Positions 13,108-13,843 of a stretch of DNA of 13,843 bases are shown here, in pieces. The position numbers and the translations under genes are program-made. The stretch lies in contig CAJTQA010000061.1 of NCBI GenBank assembly GCA_910578455.1, forward strand, positions 1-13,843, read 5' to 3'. The notes under the pieces are model-generated. The model was not told the DNA's origin and made no database searches. It worked only from the letters and a program-made list of their open reading frames with translations. The first letter of the stretch is position 1, and each line of letters begins with the position of its first letter. The stretch is from an uncultured Dorea sp. (GTDB taxonomy: Bacteria; Bacillota; Clostridia; Lachnospirales; Lachnospiraceae).

Positions 13108-13722
13108 ATGACAACACATAAGATTATTACAATTGGCCGCCAATTCGGAAGCGGAGGGCATGAGATTGGAAATCTGCTGGCAACACGCCTCGATATACCG
13201 CTTTATGATAACAATCTGGTACGCATGGTTGCGAAAAAGCTTGACATACGTGAAGAGACGGCTCAGGCGGTGGATGAGACGATGATTAACAATTTTTTGT
13301 CGGGATATATTCTTGCCCCTATGGAGGAATCTTCCAAACTGCCGGATGCTGATGTAATCCAACCGCTTAACGAGCAGGTTCATGAGATGCAGACGGAGAT
13401 TATCCGTAAATTTGCAGACAGAGGTTCCTGCGTGATCGTGGGAAGGTGTGCCGACTATGTGCTTAAAGACTATAATTGCATAAACGTGTTCATATGTGCA
13501 GACAGGCAGGAGCGGATTAACCGGATTGCAAAAAGGTATGGCATGTCAGAGCGCAAGGCGGCGGATAAGATCAGAAAGATTGACCGTGAGCGCAAATACT
13601 ATTATGAGTCCCATACAGGGCGGGAATGGGGGAGTACAGACACCTACCCGATAGTCCTGAACGCCAGCAGGCTAGGCATTGAAAAGACGGTAGATGTGCT
13701 GGAGATGATTTACAAAGCGTAA
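13108..13722 (+). CDS. Cytidylate-kinase-like family protein
   Basis: A 204-residue protein with a P-loop kinase outline related to cytidylate kinase. The N-terminal loop reads ITIGRQFGSGGHEIG (7-21); the lysine that ends a classical Walker A motif (GSGK) is replaced by glycine, a feature I recall as common in this family (PF13189 type). Other family-like segments are LDIPLYDNNLV (28-38), SCVIVGRCADYVL (107-119), VFICADRQERINRI (127-140) and the C-terminal KYYYESHTGREWG (163-175). Members are usually annotated only as cytidylate-kinase-like, and whether they phosphorylate CMP is not established. The main chromosomal cmk is normally a different gene. GGAGGG lies just upstream of the start. It is divergent from glgC with its own promoter and ends 121 bases before the window edge. 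Confidence 0.88.
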   Translation: MTTHKIITIGRQFGSGGHEIGNLLATRLDIPLYDNNLVRMVAKKLDIREETAQAVDETMINNFLSGYILAPMEESSKLPDADVIQPLNEQVHEMQTEIIRKFADRGSCVIVGRCADYVLKDYNCINVFICADRQERINRIAKRYGMSERKAADKIRKIDRERKYYYESHTGREWGSTDTYPIVLNASRLGIEKTVDVLEMIYKA

Positions 13723-13843
13723 TAGTCACAAAAAAGAAAATACCAAAACAGCGGAGTTATTGTATATTTTTGCAGTCATGCCGGTGACGGAGGTTAAATG
13801 CATCGGCAATTTCATCGGTTTTTGGGCGCAGAAACAGTGTTTT

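Noticed and set aside
13757..13843. A minus-strand open frame entering from the right edge (KTLFLRPKTDEIADAFNL and ten more residues, then stop at 13757).
   Set aside because: Only 28 codons are visible, no family is recognisable, no terminator follows the stop, and a plus-strand frame from ATG 13778 is also open. It could be the end of a real gene, but the window does not show enough.

Overview
The window reads as chromosomal DNA of a Gram-positive anaerobe of the Clostridia, most probably a gut Lachnospiraceae. Support for this: strong AGGAGG-type ribosome binding sites and TATAAT promoters, the clostridial glgC-glgD pair, a clostridial-type folD next to fchA, a rubredoxin, several [4Fe-4S] proteins, and a Tn4451/Tn1549-like transposon gene (tnpW) at the left edge. 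This is inferred from gene families; no rRNA or tRNA is present to confirm it.

Layout. (1) 1-576: the end of a mobile element. It holds the first 20 codons of an unrecognised leftward gene and a rightward tnpW-like gene whose unusual tail runs into the next gene with an ATGA overlap. (2) 573-1330: an orphan multi-pass membrane protein of unknown function with a good terminator. (3) 1393-3781: a two-gene redox operon, an aldo/keto reductase with a C-terminal eight-cysteine cluster domain followed by a larger ferredoxin-type protein with an extra cysteine-rich region. (4) 3792-4132: genomic debris in which an IS3-family transposase fragment is joined to a frameshifted, internally deleted piece of beta-phosphoglucomutase. 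(5) 4194-7693: a 1129-residue membrane hybrid histidine kinase with two receiver domains, reading leftward. (6) 7747-8897: rubredoxin (+) converging on a membrane-anchored DUF4474 protein (-); a perfect palindrome holds both stop codons and forms the terminator. (7) 8983-10495: fchA-folD, one-carbon folate metabolism. (8) 10517-12893: glgC-glgD, ADP-glucose synthesis for glycogen, reading leftward. (9) 12995-13722: a cytidylate-kinase-like protein.

How the genes fit together. The best functional inference is in fchA-folD. The FolD lacks two residues needed for cyclohydrolase activity (the lysine of YxxxK and the conserved glutamine), while a separate cyclohydrolase-family gene sits directly upstream, so the two steps appear to be split between two proteins. 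GlgC keeps the catalytic motifs and GlgD has lost them, the usual catalytic/regulatory pairing. The aldo/keto reductase, ferredoxin-type protein and rubredoxin all point to anaerobic electron transfer, but their partners are not in the window.

I found no CRISPR array, tRNA, rRNA or recognisable riboswitch, and no clear evidence of an entirely new system. The most rewarding places for a second look are the transposon junction with the orphan membrane protein, the cysteine-rich ferredoxin operon, the IS3/pgmB chimera, and the split folate pathway.
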